Shown here piece by piece: positions 23,792-33,651 of a DNA stretch of 64,000 nt. The stretch's first letter is position 1. Each line of letters opens with the position of its first letter. This stretch comes from Flavobacterium potami (GTDB lineage: Bacteria > Bacteroidota > Bacteroidia > Flavobacteriales > Flavobacteriaceae), in NCBI RefSeq assembly GCF_020026915.1, contig NZ_JAINUY010000009.1:1-64000 (forward strand), read 5' to 3'. A program made the translations under genes and the position numbers. The notes under the pieces are model-generated. The model saw only the letters and a program-made list of their open reading frames with translations, did not search any database and was not told the origin of the DNA.

Positions 23792-26065
23792 TTATTTTTT
23801 TGGTGGTAAAATTGTTGTTCCCCAAGAAGAAGGTTTTGAATCCATTTCTAAAATCAATTCTCCTCCGTTGTTAATATCATCGTGCATAATCCACGCTTTA
23901 TTGTACGTTTTTCCGTTTAAAGTAGCCGATTTTATGTATTTGTTTGTATCACTCATTTTTTTAGTTGTGATTTTGAAACTTTTACCATTCTCTAATTTTA
24001 CAACTGTTTCTTTAATCAGCGGTGTATTAATCAAATAATAAGGCTGCCCAGCATTTGGATACAATCCCATCATATGGAAAGCCAGCCAAGAAGACATTGC
24101 GCCAGAATCATCATTTCCTGGTAAACCGTCATGTTTGGTATTGAAACTGCTTTTAATGATTGTTCTAATTCTGTCACTGCTCAAATACGGTTTTCCTATC
24201 CAATGATATAAACAAGGGGTTAAAAACGATGGTTCATTGGCAACATTGTACAATTCTGAATCAAATAAAGTATTTAACCTGTTTTCAAAAGCTTTTTCTC
24301 CACCTGATTTTTTAATCAATTCTGGAACATCGTGTGGAATGCTCAATGAATATTCCCATGAATTTCCTTCGTAAAAGAAAACACACCAATGGCAAACATA
24401 CCAAGGCGATTCGATAATGACTGGCGTATATTTAAAGGTTGGTTTTTGAATTTTTGATTCTCCGAAAACAACATCATCCAACCAATTCCCATTTGCATCT
24501 TTTGGCATAATGAATCCTTTTGATCCGTTATTTTCATAATCAGGACGCCATAAATTTTGCCAGTTATCGGCTTGTTTCATGTATTGATTGTACAATTCTG
24601 TTTTTCCTAAACCTTTTGCAACAACAGCAATATTGTAATCATTGTATGAATAATCAATTGTTCTGTTTCCTGCACGATCAGTACCGTACGGAACATAACC
24701 TAATTTTAAATAATCGATTAATCCTCCTCTTCCTTCTTTTTCCTCATTTCCTCCAGGTGGAACTGTAGCATCTTTGAGCATTGCTTGAAGTGCTAACTCA
24801 TAATCTATTCCTTTTAAGTTTTTTACAAAAGCATCCGCAATTACAACTTCTGCGTTTGATCCTCCTTGTGTTCTTCCGTTATCGTTTCCGCTTCTTCCCT
24901 CGGGCATATAACCTTCACGTTTGTAAATGTTCAGCATCGCGTTGATTATTTCAACTTTACGCTTAGAATCAATCAACGTGATTAACGGACTTGAAGTTCT
25001 AAATGTGTCCCAAATGGTATAAAAATCATCATAATAAGGCTCGTCGTTTGTCCACAACGGATTTTCTCCTGTTCTGTCTACCGGCATAATCATGGTGTGA
25101 TACAAACCTGTGTAGAACATTTTTTTATATTCTTCTGAAGTATCTGAAGAAAGCTGAATTCGGTTCAATAAATTTTCCCATTTATTTTCCAATGCAACCA
25201 GAACGTTATTAAAATTCCAATGCGGAATTTCAACTTCAATATTGTTTTTTGCTTTTAATTCACTTAAAAATGAAATTCCGATCTTGACGTTTAGCTCTTC
25301 TTTTCCAGTACTTCCAAAAGACAGTAAAGTTCCTGTCTTCTTTCCTGAATCGAATTGCGCTTTTTGATTGTTATAAAATTTTCCATCTTTAAAAGTCACA
25401 TATTTCGCAATCGGCTGATCGAAAATTGCCCAGAAATACACAGTATAAGCACGACCGTTATTCCATCCTCCTCTAATTCTGCTATAACCTCTAACTTCTG
25501 TGTCCGAAACAATTTCGATTTGAGAACCTACAAACTGTTGTGCTTCTCGTGCATCAGGAATTTTCTCTTCGCCCAAGAAAAATCCTGGATCAATTTTTAA
25601 CTCTTTAGATTTATTTTTTGGATATGTAAATCGGTAAAAAGATACTTTCTCGCCTGTTGTTATTTCAGTTTTAATATTGTTTTCTTTGAAAACCGTTTCA
25701 TAATAGCCCAGTTTTACATTTTCTTCTGTTCTAAAAGAAGTCTGATCCATTTTGTCTAAAGCTCCAGAAAACGGCATTATCTGAATGTTTCCGTATTTTG
25801 GGCCTCCTCCCGTTCCACTCACGTGAATCTGACTAAAACCTGTTACTTCTTTTGGCATTGGCAGCCAGCCACTATTAGGACTGGAAGTACAATCTGGACT
25901 TGGTTTTACCATTCCGTAAGGACAAGACGGACCTACAAAAACTCTACCGACTCCTTCTGAACCAATCATTGGATCAACGTATTGATGAACAGTTTTCTGG
26001 GCGTAATTTTCGACGGCAAATAGAAAGCTTATCGCTAAAAAAATGATAGACTTAGGATTTTTCAT
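23792..26065 (-). CDS. GH92 alpha-mannosidase (canonical type)
   Basis: Secreted enzyme of 757 residues, standard GH92 size. Signal peptide about 1-22 (ENYAQ). N-terminal beta-sandwich: VDPMIGSEGVGRVFVGPSCP and GFSQIHVSGTGGG. C-terminal (alpha/alpha)6 barrel: catalytic-acid region YEGNSWEYSLSIPHD and the base motif GNDDSGAMSSWLAFHMMGLYP. GH92 enzymes are calcium-dependent inverting exo-alpha-mannosidases acting on alpha-1,2, 1,3, 1,4 or 1,6 links of N-glycans, mannan or GPI-type glycans. The active-site set looks complete. It is 22 bp downstream of a second, diverged GH92 gene, which suggests two different mannosidic linkages are attacked. Confidence 0.94.
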   Translation of the reverse strand: MKNPKSIIFLAISFLFAVENYAQKTVHQYVDPMIGSEGVGRVFVGPSCPYGMVKPSPDCTSSPNSGWLPMPKEVTGFSQIHVSGTGGGPKYGNIQIMPFSGALDKMDQTSFRTEENVKLGYYETVFKENNIKTEITTGEKVSFYRFTYPKNKSKELKIDPGFFLGEEKIPDAREAQQFVGSQIEIVSDTEVRGYSRIRGGWNNGRAYTVYFWAIFDQPIAKYVTFKDGKFYNNQKAQFDSGKKTGTLLSFGSTGKEELNVKIGISFLSELKAKNNIEVEIPHWNFNNVLVALENKWENLLNRIQLSSDTSEEYKKMFYTGLYHTMIMPVDRTGENPLWTNDEPYYDDFYTIWDTFRTSSPLITLIDSKRKVEIINAMLNIYKREGYMPEGRSGNDNGRTQGGSNAEVVIADAFVKNLKGIDYELALQAMLKDATVPPGGNEEKEGRGGLIDYLKLGYVPYGTDRAGNRTIDYSYNDYNIAVVAKGLGKTELYNQYMKQADNWQNLWRPDYENNGSKGFIMPKDANGNWLDDVVFGESKIQKPTFKYTPVIIESPWYVCHWCVFFYEGNSWEYSLSIPHDVPELIKKSGGEKAFENRLNTLFDSELYNVANEPSFLTPCLYHWIGKPYLSSDRIRTIIKSSFNTKHDGLPGNDDSGAMSSWLAFHMMGLYPNAGQPYYLINTPLIKETVVKLENGKSFKITTKKMSDTNKYIKSATLNGKTYNKAWIMHDDINNGGELILEMDSKPSSWGTTILPPKK

Positions 26066-26087
26066 TTAATGTTGTTTTCTTTAATAT

Positions 26088-28400
26088 TTAGGGATTTGAT
26101 GTACTTGACATTTCTAAAATTAATTCTCCTCCATTTGTAATATCTTGATGAGACAGCGTAAAATCTTTTACTGCTTTGTTGTTGAATTTGATGTCTTTTA
26201 TATACACATTTTCAGCAGTATTATTTTGAGCCTTGATTACAAATGTTTTTCCTGAATAATATTTCGGATTTAAATCAATTGAAATTTTGTTGAAGATTGG
26301 GCTACCAATTTGATAAACGGCATCTTTGTCTGTTCCTCCGTTCATTTGAAACAACCCTAATTTTAGCAAAACGTTCAAACTTCCCATTAACCCCTGATCT
26401 TCATCTCCGTTGTAACCTGTTGCTGGCGATAATCCGCTGAAAGTTTCTTTGACTACGTTTCTAGTCCAATATTGCGTTAAATCTGGTCTTCCTAAAATTG
26501 TAAAAATATTTGAAGTCTGCATAGAAGGCTGATTTCCAAAGTTTACCGGAATTCTACTAAATTCTGGATGCAATTCTGCATCATGCGATGTACCAGAAGT
26601 GTATTTTAGTTTTTTAGCAGCTTCAAACTGTTCGTTTAATTTTGTTACGGCCTTCTCTTTACCTCCCATTAAATTGGCCAAACCAAGAATATCATGAGGT
26701 ACAAACCAAGTTGATTGTGCACCATTTGATTCTATAAATCCATTTTCATATTGGTACGGATCATAATTTTCTCTCCATTTTCTTTCAACATCCTTTGGAC
26801 GGATCCAGCCAATCGACGCATCAAATACATTTTGATAGTTTTTTGACCTTTTCATGAAATAATTATAATCTTCTTCATGATGTAGTTTTTTTGCCAATTG
26901 CGCCAAAGTCCAATCCTGATAAGCATATTCTAATGTCTGACTTGCTCCGTCTTCATGACTTCCGAAATTGCCATCAGGAAGCGGATACGGTACAAATCCT
27001 TTTTCTAAATAATATTTTAATCCACCACCAATACTCGTATTGTGCTCATAGCCTGCTTTTGCCATAATTCCGCCTTCCATATGTCCTTTTTTCAAAGCAA
27101 CATAAATGGTTTCTAAATCTTCTTTTACAATACCTTTTTGAATGGCGCTTACAATAAATGGTGTTGCCGAAGCTCCCGTCATAACATAAGTATCATTTCC
27201 TCCCGAAGGTCCACGTGGAATAGAGCCGCCATCTTTGTAATATTGCATAAGCGAATACACAAATTCTTCCATAATTTCAGGATATACCAATCCCCATAAA
27301 TTATTGATTGTCCATTGTGCGCCCCAAAAAGCATCAGAATTGTAATGATTGAATTTTGGTTTTCCATCTGCGTTTAAAGGTAAATGTCCTACCCTGAATG
27401 TGTCCCCCGTGTTATCAGGGTAGGATCCATTTGCATCACTGATCTTTTTTCTCCCTTGCAATGCATGCCACAGATCAGTGTAAAATCTTCTTTGGTCGGT
27501 TGCAGTTCCTCCCTCAATTTTTATTCTTCCTAATAAATCGCTCCATTCTTTTTTGGAGTCTGCAACTGTTTTATTGAAATCCCAACCTGGTAATTCGGTT
27601 GAAATATTGATGTTGGCATTTTCTATTGAAGTGTAGGATATTCCAACCTTCATTAATAGTGTTTGATCCTTTTCATTAAAATGAATCAAATAATTTCCGG
27701 TTGTTTGATCACGTTCTACAGAAGCAATCGCCATATTTGTTTTGACTTTAAAATATACCGTTAATGGTTTTGGACGTCTAAAATTGGCACTTAAAACCAA
27801 CGACCCCGAAAGTTCATAGTCATTATATTTTTCTAATTTGCCGTTTGTGTTTTCGCAAGGTCCCAAAATGGTATTCAAATTAAAAAGAATTCCTTTTTGC
27901 CCTTTAGAAGGAAAAGTATATTTATGAAAACCAACCCTTGCCGTACTGGTTAATTCTGTTTGTATTTGATAGCGATCTAAACGCAACGAATGATATCCAG
28001 GCGTAATGGTTTCTGTTTGATGACTGAATTTAGAATAAAAGTCTTTAAAGATAGCTGCTTTATTTTGAGCTGAAATTGTTACAGGCATTACAGATACCCC
28101 TGACATCTGCCATTCGTGAACATGACTAAAACCTTTAACTGTATCTGTAGTATATTTATAACCACCACCCCAATCGCCTTTAATTTCAGTATCCGGATTT
28201 AAATTTACCATTCCAAACGGGCGACTTGCAGATGAAAAGTAAAACCATCTTGAGTTTTCAGTGTCCAACAACGGGTAAACCATATCTGAGATTTGTTTCT
28301 TATTTGAAGAAACTGATTTTTGGGCGTTGCATGACACTAAAAAAATAAGGGTTAAACTTATTACGATACGTCCTATTTTTGAGATTTTATTTAATTCCAT
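26088..28400 (-). CDS. GH92 alpha-mannosidase, divergent lipoprotein
   Basis: 770 residues. The N-terminus has a lipobox-like LVSCNAQ, so probably a lipoprotein. GH92 framework is clear: FSSASRPFGMVNLNPDTE, GFSHVHEWQMSGVSVMP, PRGPSGGNDTYVMTG and GYNGDEDQGLMGSLNVLLKLGLF. Compared with the canonical neighbour, EGNSWEY is replaced by ESNGAQSTWFVPHD and GNDDSG by GDEDQG. The acidic residues are kept but the sugar-contacting residues differ, so the linkage or aglycone specificity should differ. Known diverged GH92 subgroups include enzymes for mannose-phosphate-linked substrates, but assignment is not possible by eye. First gene of the operon GH92, GH92, small secreted protein. Confidence 0.9.
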   Translation of the reverse strand: MELNKISKIGRIVISLTLIFLVSCNAQKSVSSNKKQISDMVYPLLDTENSRWFYFSSASRPFGMVNLNPDTEIKGDWGGGYKYTTDTVKGFSHVHEWQMSGVSVMPVTISAQNKAAIFKDFYSKFSHQTETITPGYHSLRLDRYQIQTELTSTARVGFHKYTFPSKGQKGILFNLNTILGPCENTNGKLEKYNDYELSGSLVLSANFRRPKPLTVYFKVKTNMAIASVERDQTTGNYLIHFNEKDQTLLMKVGISYTSIENANINISTELPGWDFNKTVADSKKEWSDLLGRIKIEGGTATDQRRFYTDLWHALQGRKKISDANGSYPDNTGDTFRVGHLPLNADGKPKFNHYNSDAFWGAQWTINNLWGLVYPEIMEEFVYSLMQYYKDGGSIPRGPSGGNDTYVMTGASATPFIVSAIQKGIVKEDLETIYVALKKGHMEGGIMAKAGYEHNTSIGGGLKYYLEKGFVPYPLPDGNFGSHEDGASQTLEYAYQDWTLAQLAKKLHHEEDYNYFMKRSKNYQNVFDASIGWIRPKDVERKWRENYDPYQYENGFIESNGAQSTWFVPHDILGLANLMGGKEKAVTKLNEQFEAAKKLKYTSGTSHDAELHPEFSRIPVNFGNQPSMQTSNIFTILGRPDLTQYWTRNVVKETFSGLSPATGYNGDEDQGLMGSLNVLLKLGLFQMNGGTDKDAVYQIGSPIFNKISIDLNPKYYSGKTFVIKAQNNTAENVYIKDIKFNNKAVKDFTLSHQDITNGGELILEMSSTSNP

Positions 28401-28735
28401 GTATATGGCAATAATAGTTTAAAAAGTTTTTTTTTGTGTTTACTTATCATTAAATCGAACACAATGGGCACAAAAAGTACCAGAGAAATATGGACTTTAA
28501 CATATTCTCATGATAATTTAACAGAATGTTACAAAGCTTAATTTTTCATTCAATTTTCCGAAACCACATTCAATTAAGCTTTGTTCTCATTCAAAAAAAA
28601 TAAACTGAACTGATTCTCACGAGCAACTGAAAAAACCAGTTTTCATTTGAAAAAAAGGAGAAGAATTTTGAATCTCCTCTCCTTTTTATAAATCAATATT
28701 AAATTAACTATTTGCGTTCTAATTAAGCTTTAATC
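28401..28735. other. Promoter/terminator spacer between SusD and GH92 genes
   Basis: Contains the SusCD terminator (28652-28687) and the presumed promoter of the GH92 operon nearer 28400. ATGGGC (28464) and ATGGAC (28490) occur here but 26 bp apart, not 21, so I do not call an operator. No gene seen. Confidence 0.5.
28652..28687 (-). terminator. Terminator of the first SusCD operon
   Basis: Stem aaaaaggag (28652-28660) with ctccttttt (28679-28687), loop partly paired (agaattttgaatct). On the minus strand the stem runs into a T-tract. It lies 49 bp after the SusD stop. Confidence 0.65.
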
Positions 28736-30343
28736 TTAGTAGCCAGGATTTTGATCCAAAGCAGGATTTAGCACTTTTGCATAAGTTGGAACAGGGAAAA
28801 TACGACGATACGTATCTGCATTAGTTTTGAACCCCCATTGTCCTTCATATTTACCAAAACGAATCATGTCATTTCTGTGCCATGCTTCCCAAGCAAATTC
28901 GCGGCTTCTTTCTTGATAAAGTTCTTCTAATGTTACACTTGTCCATGCTGCCGATGTTGTACGATTCGAACGAACCATATTAACCAATGCAACTGGAGTT
29001 TGTCCTAAAGTTGAGTTTCCTCCACGTAAGATCGCTTCTGCTTTCATTAAGATAACATCTGAATAACGTAAAAAAGGCACGTCGTTATTTTGGTTACGGT
29101 TTGTTGATGTTGCATCAGGATAGAACTTAATGTTTCTGTAACCCATATTCCACGCAATTTCATCATTTCCGCAGTCAAATAAAGCTGGATTCTGGCGAAG
29201 TACAACATCTGGTGTTAAGTTTACCTGATACGTGTAAGTCGCACCACCATCTGAACCAGTATAGAATTGATCATATCCTTTTTTTGTTGTTGTAACCATT
29301 ACAGGAGTAACACCATCATTCATGTATTGCAATCCAGTTAGCCATTGTTTGTTACGAATATCTGTAGCATCATTAAAATAAGCATAAAATGATGGTAAAG
29401 TACTTCTAGGTGCACTAGGTGTAAACGGAAGACCAAATTTTGCTCTTTCAGAACGAGGCACATCATAACGTGCATGATACATCTGACCATTGTAACCTAC
29501 TGATGTAGCTGTAGGATCATAAGGAACAGCAAAAATGAATTCTTTCATAGCTGGACCATTATTCGGATAAAACATCTGAAGATAAGTACTTCTAGGCTCA
29601 ATTAGATACAAACCTGAATTAATTACCGCGTCACAAGCCGCAATACAATCATCATTTCGCTGTGTTCCTGTATAGACTTCTGCGTTTAAGTATAATTTGG
29701 CAAGCATAGCATTAGCCGTCTGTTTATTTGGTCTACCATAAGTAGAAATTCCAGATGCGGGATTTAAATTAGGAACTGCACTTTTCAATTCTTTTTCTAT
29801 GAAATTGAAAACTTCGATTCGGCTCGATCTCGGTTTAGAACTGAAATCTCCATATACTGTATCAAGTGGCACGCCTCCGTATGAATCCATCATCATAAAA
29901 TAAGAAATGGCACGCATTGTTTTTAATTCAGCAATCATTGTTCTTTTTTCTGCTCCAGCTGGCATCGCAGTATTTAAAATTGAGATGGTCTGATTAGCGG
30001 TTCCAATAACTTTTTCTGCCCAATCCCAAGGACCAACTCCATTGTCTGGTGTCCAATCATGGTAATGCTGACAAGCATAACCTCTATTGTCAAACCAGTT
30101 TCCTCCACGTGCAGGCAAAATAGCTTCATCAGTAGTTAGCGTCTGTGACCACCACCAAGAAAATGAAAAATCTCCACGAAAGGCTGCATAAACTGGTCCT
30201 GTTGTTTGAATATATTGTGTTGAATTCTGAGGATAAACTTCAGGTGTCAGCTGAGTTGTAATAGGCACTTCAAGATCATCGCAAGACCATACTAAACCAG
30301 CTAAAAGAACTGGGAGACCTAAATATTTTAATATCTTTTTCAT
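28736..30343 (-). CDS. RagB/SusD family glycan-binding lipoprotein (first PUL)
   Basis: Outer-membrane surface lipoprotein of 535 residues (lipobox LVWSC, C21) that captures oligosaccharide for its SusC partner. The N-terminal TPR-like part includes AELKTMRAISYFMMMDSYGGVP, the common SusD signature. The C-terminus has LEELYQERSREFAWEAWHRNDMIRFGKY, the SusD_RagB domain motif. An aromatic-rich stretch near residues 60-75 (FSFSWWWSQ) could contribute to ligand contact, though this is a guess. It begins 18 bp after the SusC stop and ends before a terminator, so SusC and SusD form a two-gene unit under the putative HTCS operator at 33437. Confidence 0.95.
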   Translation of the reverse strand: MKKILKYLGLPVLLAGLVWSCDDLEVPITTQLTPEVYPQNSTQYIQTTGPVYAAFRGDFSFSWWWSQTLTTDEAILPARGGNWFDNRGYACQHYHDWTPDNGVGPWDWAEKVIGTANQTISILNTAMPAGAEKRTMIAELKTMRAISYFMMMDSYGGVPLDTVYGDFSSKPRSSRIEVFNFIEKELKSAVPNLNPASGISTYGRPNKQTANAMLAKLYLNAEVYTGTQRNDDCIAACDAVINSGLYLIEPRSTYLQMFYPNNGPAMKEFIFAVPYDPTATSVGYNGQMYHARYDVPRSERAKFGLPFTPSAPRSTLPSFYAYFNDATDIRNKQWLTGLQYMNDGVTPVMVTTTKKGYDQFYTGSDGGATYTYQVNLTPDVVLRQNPALFDCGNDEIAWNMGYRNIKFYPDATSTNRNQNNDVPFLRYSDVILMKAEAILRGGNSTLGQTPVALVNMVRSNRTTSAAWTSVTLEELYQERSREFAWEAWHRNDMIRFGKYEGQWGFKTNADTYRRIFPVPTYAKVLNPALDQNPGY

Positions 30344-30361
30344 AATTTTTGCATTTAATTT

Positions 30362-33300
30362 TTAGAAGATCACATTTAAACCAAACATATATGTTCTGGT
30401 TTTTGGATAGAAATTATTAGAATCTACTCCTGGAGCTGTTCCTCCTTGTTCTACCTCAGGATCAATTCCTGTGTATTTGGTAATAACAAACACATTGTTA
30501 ATCGTTTGGTAAATACGAATATTATTTATATACCTTCCGACTTTACCAAAATTATATCCTAAAGTCATGTTGTCTAATCTTAAATAACTACCGTCTTCAA
30601 TAAAACGATCAGAATATTTATAAGAGTTAAGGTCGTTTGGTGACTCGTTTCCTGCGTCAACTAAAATATTATTGGTCATTGCTGTACTTGGTCGGAATAA
30701 ATCGGCACGAGTTGCATTGAAAATTTTGTTTCCGAAAACTCCTCTGAAGAAAATACTCAAATCAAATTTTTTGTATTGAAAATTATTCCCCCATCCTAAT
30801 AAAAGTTTTGGCTGTGCACTTCCTGCGTAGTGATAATCTACTCCAATTTGAGGTGTAGTTGTCAAATTACCGTTTTTGTCATAATATTGAGAAACCCCAT
30901 TTTCATTTTTACCTGCATATTTCAGTGTAAAGAATTGTCCTAATGGTTTTCCTTCTTTAAAAATTTGTAACGTACTTCCTGTTTGTCCACCTCCGTCAGG
31001 CTGAACACGACGAATAGAATCTCCACCAACAAAGAATGGGCTAGTTAATTTTACAATCTCATTTTTATTATGTGCCAAGTTCAAATTGGTTGTCCAGCTG
31101 AAATCTGCTGTTTTAACCGGAGTTGTGCTCAAACTAAGTTCGATACCTTTGTTATTCATTGTTCCTCCGTTTGCTACAATTGTTCCTACTGGTACCAATA
31201 CCGGATTCACATTGTAGTTGAAGATCATATCTGTTGTTTTCTTGTCGTATACATCAATAGAACCCGTTACTTTTCCTTTCAAGATTGAGAAATCAAGTCC
31301 GATGTTTGCTGTCGCTGTTTTTTCCCATTTCAAATCTGGGTTAGCAGCCTGATTTGGTCCGTAAGCTCCAATTTGCTGTCCGTTGTAATAGAAAGTTCCT
31401 AAACTTCCAGAAATAAATTGTGCTGTGTAAGCATTAAATCCAGAAGAGTTTCCTGTTACACCCCAGCTTCCACGAAGTTTCAAATCGCTAAAGAAATTTT
31501 GGTCTTTCATGAAGTTTTCTTTGTCGATTCTCCAAGCTCCACCAACAGAAGGGAAATAACCCCATTGATTATTTTTTCCAAACATAGAACCACCATCTCT
31601 TCTGATTGATCCCTGTAAAAGATATTTGTCTTTATAGTTGTAGTTTAAACGAGCAAAATAAGCTATTAAAAGTGTTTTTTGATACGCTTTACTATCTCCA
31701 AAGTTAACCACATAACCATTCACAGAAGTATAATTACTTAAAGCAAGGTTATTGTAACCTACGTTGTCTACAGGAAAATTTGTTGTTGTAGCCTGAAATC
31801 CATCACCTAATGTATTTTCTTGCCAAGAATAACCTGCAACAGCTTTTATTTTATGAGATCCAAAAGTTTTATCCCAAGTAAAGAAACTCTCAATAATGTT
31901 GTTTGTATTTTCATATGAATTTCTTAAAGCAGAACCATTTACACCAAAGTTTACCAAAGTTTTTGTCAAAGGTGGATCTGGGTTGTTGTAGAAGTTGGCA
32001 CTATTATATTGTGAATAATAGCTGTCATAAAATTCACCATGAGATGTAGTTAATTTTTGGTGCGCTAAATTCAAATTATATGTAATTCCGAATGGCAGTT
32101 TTACTTCTGCTGTAAGATTACCAACAAGGTTATTTGTTGTAGTTTCATCTGTTCCATGTTCAATCAAGGCAACTGGATTAAAATATCCTGGGCTAACAAA
32201 ATTTTCATAGAAACTCCCGTCTGCATTTCTAACTGGAGAAACCGGAAGATAACTTGCTGCTTGCAACAGTACTGTATTACGTTGTGGTACGTTTTGGTAA
32301 TCTGTTTTTGAATTGGTAACATTTAAGCCGAATTTCACTTTATCATCAAAAGCAAATTGTTCAACAGATAAACGTGCTATGATACGAGAAAAATCACTTT
32401 TCAACATTACACCTTCTCTGTTAAGAGACGTAATACTTGCTGTATAACTTCCGTGATCTCCACCTCCACTCATAGATAAATTATGACTAGTAGATACTGC
32501 ACGGTTTGGTCTCATAATTTCTTTTAACCAGTTTGTGTTTGCTCCTTTATCATTTTCCGGAGTAAAGTTCAAATTGTTTTTAGTTGTAAAAGCTCTCAAC
32601 TGATCTGCATTCATCATATCCAGATTGTTTGAAACTTCTTCAAAACCAACATATCCATTGTATGCAATTTGAGTTCTTCCTTTACTTCCTTTTTTAGTAG
32701 TTACCATGATAACTCCATTTGCAGCACGGTTACCGTAGATTGCAGTTGCAGCTGCATCTTTTAAAACGTCGATCGTAGCAATGTCATCTGGAGAAATTAC
32801 CGAAATATCAACTCCAGGAATACCATCAATTACATAAAACGGACCTTGAGAACTGTTTAATGTAGAAACCCCACGTAATACTACCGAAGCCGTTTTTGTT
32901 GGGTCACCACTTGATGAAATATTCAAACCAGAAACTTTACCTTGTAAAAGTTGTCCAACATCACTAATTGCACCTTTATTTAATTCTTCTGCTTTAATAG
33001 AAGTCACAGAAGTGGTAAGGTTTTTACGAGATCCTTTTCCGTATCCAACTACAACAACTTGTTCAAGATTGTTTGTTGTAGATTGTAATTTAATTGAATA
33101 ATTAGACTTTGTTCCGTCTAATTTTAAAGTTTGATCATCAAATCCAATAAAAGAAATTACTAATACTGCATTTTTATTTGAAACTGAAAATTTAAATTTC
33201 CCATCAAAATCTGTCGTTACAGTATTTGTTGTACCCTTTTCGAGTATGTTCGCGGCTGGCAGAGGAATGCCTTTGTCATCTAAAACTACACCGGACACTT

Positions 33301-33373
33301 CTGTTTTTTGTGCCCAAGTATTAATTGAGAAGCCAAAGAAGAAGGCTAATAATAAAAGTTTAAGTTTTTCCAT
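30362..33373 (-). CDS. SusC-like TonB-dependent transporter (first PUL)
   Basis: Outer-membrane transporter of 1003 residues. Signal peptide about 1-21 (NTWAQ). CarboxypepD_reg-like domain about 24-100 (VSGVVLDDKGIPLPAANI). TonB-box/plug region with VVVVGYGKGSRKNLTTSV, VLRGVSTLNSSQGPFYVIDG and IYGNRAANGVIMVTTKKG. A 22-strand barrel follows and ends in an aromatic residue (MFGLNVIF). No STN domain, consistent with control by HTCS and not by sigma/anti-sigma signalling. It imports the oligosaccharide bound by SusD. Its promoter and the operator repeats lie at 33407-33470. Confidence 0.96.
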   Translation of the reverse strand: MEKLKLLLLAFFFGFSINTWAQKTEVSGVVLDDKGIPLPAANILEKGTTNTVTTDFDGKFKFSVSNKNAVLVISFIGFDDQTLKLDGTKSNYSIKLQSTTNNLEQVVVVGYGKGSRKNLTTSVTSIKAEELNKGAISDVGQLLQGKVSGLNISSSGDPTKTASVVLRGVSTLNSSQGPFYVIDGIPGVDISVISPDDIATIDVLKDAAATAIYGNRAANGVIMVTTKKGSKGRTQIAYNGYVGFEEVSNNLDMMNADQLRAFTTKNNLNFTPENDKGANTNWLKEIMRPNRAVSTSHNLSMSGGGDHGSYTASITSLNREGVMLKSDFSRIIARLSVEQFAFDDKVKFGLNVTNSKTDYQNVPQRNTVLLQAASYLPVSPVRNADGSFYENFVSPGYFNPVALIEHGTDETTTNNLVGNLTAEVKLPFGITYNLNLAHQKLTTSHGEFYDSYYSQYNSANFYNNPDPPLTKTLVNFGVNGSALRNSYENTNNIIESFFTWDKTFGSHKIKAVAGYSWQENTLGDGFQATTTNFPVDNVGYNNLALSNYTSVNGYVVNFGDSKAYQKTLLIAYFARLNYNYKDKYLLQGSIRRDGGSMFGKNNQWGYFPSVGGAWRIDKENFMKDQNFFSDLKLRGSWGVTGNSSGFNAYTAQFISGSLGTFYYNGQQIGAYGPNQAANPDLKWEKTATANIGLDFSILKGKVTGSIDVYDKKTTDMIFNYNVNPVLVPVGTIVANGGTMNNKGIELSLSTTPVKTADFSWTTNLNLAHNKNEIVKLTSPFFVGGDSIRRVQPDGGGQTGSTLQIFKEGKPLGQFFTLKYAGKNENGVSQYYDKNGNLTTTPQIGVDYHYAGSAQPKLLLGWGNNFQYKKFDLSIFFRGVFGNKIFNATRADLFRPSTAMTNNILVDAGNESPNDLNSYKYSDRFIEDGSYLRLDNMTLGYNFGKVGRYINNIRIYQTINNVFVITKYTGIDPEVEQGGTAPGVDSNNFYPKTRTYMFGLNVIF

Positions 33374-33406
33374 TGTGAAATTGGTTAATTGGTTAAATAG
33401 TATTGC

Positions 33407-33437
33407 CGAAATTAGTGCTAAAGAAATGTTAACAAAT
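33407..33437 (-). promoter_or_regulatory. Promoter of the first susC gene
   Basis: Minus-strand -7 box TAATTTCG (33407-33414) is one base off TAnnTTTG; TTTG at 33434-33437 is the -33 element, 19 bp away. The layout matches the inositol oxygenase promoter, with the operator adjoining the -33 element. Confidence 0.6.
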
Positions 33438-33470
33438 GGACAAGTTATTCATAAACATGGATAATTTCTA
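33437..33470 (-). promoter_or_regulatory. Putative HTCS operator, 21-bp-spaced direct repeat (susC)
   Basis: Plus-strand half-sites ATGGACAAGTTATT from 33437 and ATGGATAATTT from 33458 are exactly 21 bp apart, as at the inositol oxygenase and GH89 genes. The proximal half-site is 23 bp from the -7 box. Confidence 0.72.
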
Positions 33471-33651
33471 TAAAGTCAACAACGGCAAGGGTTTTCAAGG
33501 TTATTTTTGAAAAATTATATAGTTAAAAACTTATTAATTAATCGATTTCGTAAAGATTTCATTTCATATTTTATGCGCGGTTTAAGGTTGTGGTTTAAGT
33601 ATTGTGTTAAATTTTCTTTATATACGTATTAATTATCTGGTAAGTCTTTTT

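Noticed and set aside
28464..28495. ATGGGC and ATGGAC upstream of the GH92 operon as a fourth HTCS operator
   Set aside because: The half-sites are 26 bp apart, not 21, and the first has a mismatch in the core. Could be checked with a matrix scan.
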